DNA from: a bacterium TMED198 | Lineage (GTDB): Bacteria > Fidelibacterota > Marinisomatia > SCGC-AAA003-L08 > D37C17 | Assembly: GCA_002170735.1 (NCBI GenBank) | Contig: NHIV01000075.1 | Span: forward strand, 4,939 to 10,788 | DNA length: 5,850 nucleotides | Direction: 5' to 3' | In this document: piece after piece, positions 5,417 through 5,850 of the stretch | Numbering within the stretch: position 1 is the stretch's first letter | How the letters are laid out: the number at the start of each line of letters is the position of its first letter | Notes under the pieces: model-generated | Told to the model about the DNA's origin: nothing | The model's database searches: none | Seen by the model: only the letters and a program-made list of their open reading frames with translations | Translations under genes and position numbers: made by a program

Positions 5417-5850
5417 TTAAATAAAATACACCAAATATAGATATGTTAATGGTGCAGCAATTAACATAGAATCAAATCTATCTAAAACCCCACCATGCCC
5501 TTTTAATAAAGCACTTGAGTCTTTAATTTTCACTTCACGCTTTAAAAGGGATTCTCCAAAATCTCCAAGTTGAGATATAGCACCATAGATAATTCCAAGT
5601 ACAATCAAATGATATGATAGCAAGTGATCACCAAAAACATTATAAAAATAAAATGCATACACAACTAACATGGTAGCTATAAAACCACTGATACTTCCAA
5701 CCCATGACTTCTTTGGGCTGACCAATGGTAGAATCTTTTTTTTTCCAAACTTTGCCCCAAAGAAGAAAGCCGCTGAATCACATGCCCATATTGAAAAAAA
5801 CATTAAAAATATTATTTCTCGACCAATAGATTCAAAGTTCCTTAAAATGG
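5417..5850 (-). CDS. cdsA: phosphatidate cytidylyltransferase CdsA (C-terminal part, N-terminus beyond right edge)
   Basis: CdsA makes CDP-diacylglycerol from phosphatidate and CTP in the inner membrane, the branch point for all phospholipids. The frame is open from the window edge (15 codons before the first in-window Met at 5803) to TAA at 5419-5417, so the N-terminal half lies outside; members are usually about 270 residues. The visible part contains WACDSAAFFFG and FGKKKILPLVSPKKSWVG, the conserved W-x2-D-x2-A and SPKK segments. It also contains the CDS signature at 5551-5471, with SLLKREVKIKD followed by GHGGVLDRFDS, including the metal-binding and catalytic Asp/Arg/His residues. The position before GHGG is Lys-Gly rather than the more usual Pro-Gly, a tolerated deviation. 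Hydrophobic helices flank the signature. The gene ends one base before the GlmL-like ATPase start, which implies co-transcription. Confidence 0.96.
   Translation of the reverse strand, partial: ILRNFESIGREIIFLMFFSIWACDSAAFFFGAKFGKKKILPLVSPKKSWVGSISGFIATMLVVYAFYFYNVFGDHLLSYHLIVLGIIYGAISQLGDFGESLLKREVKIKDSSALLKGHGGVLDRFDSMLIAAPLTYLYLVYFI

Noticed and set aside
5736..5744. T9 run as a possible plus-strand terminator
   Set aside because: It is the complement of lysine codons (FGKKKIL) in cdsA and has no preceding GC-rich hairpin; other T runs in the window are likewise coding.
5801..5803. Met at 5803 as the start of CdsA
   Set aside because: The frame is open upstream to the window edge, the Met sits inside a hydrophobic helix, and the catalytic C-terminal half alone would be much shorter than the usual CdsA.

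Overview
This window is a compact, AT-rich piece of bacterial chromosome. All recognisable genes lie on the minus strand, so transcription runs from high to low coordinates, with gaps of 7 bases or less or a 4-base overlap between genes. There is no intergenic stretch long enough for an internal promoter or terminator. The layout is that of one operon, cut at both ends by the window. Small AT-rich genes, short spacers, Shine-Dalgarno-like AGGA/AGGG/AGGTG sites and standard stop usage (TAA, TAG, TGA) suggest a streamlined free-living bacterium. An uncultivated marine lineage such as Marinimicrobia/SAR406 is my guess, from composition and gene family memory only, with low confidence.

Order in the direction of transcription: (1) the C-terminal part of CdsA, phosphatidate cytidylyltransferase (5850 to 5417), a phospholipid-synthesis enzyme; (2) a 621-residue GlmL/MutL-family ASKHA-fold ATPase (5415 to 3550); (3) a 375-residue soluble protein with an RnfC/biotinyl-like barrel-sandwich region and a KOW-like C-terminal barrel (3542 to 2415); (4) a 90-residue membrane protein with a charged helical tail (2412 to 2140); (5) a DUF6754-type protein, a globular domain between N-terminal and C-terminal membrane helices (2143 to 1289); (6) a 272-residue polytopic membrane protein (1285 to 467); and (7) the N-terminal 154 codons of a membrane-anchored alpha/beta protein that runs off the left edge (464 to 1).

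Genes 2-7 look like a conserved but functionally undescribed module: one cytosolic ATPase of the coenzyme-B12-mutase reactivase family, one cytosolic adaptor-like protein and four membrane or membrane-anchored proteins. No glutamate mutase subunit (MutE/MutS or GlmE/GlmS) or other B12 enzyme is present in the window, so the obvious database label 'glutamate mutase L' is probably misleading. My working inference is that these proteins form an envelope-associated ATP-driven complex, possibly tied to membrane lipid biogenesis because cdsA is immediately upstream. The sequence does not prove this. I see no mobile elements, CRISPR arrays, RNA genes or long repeats.
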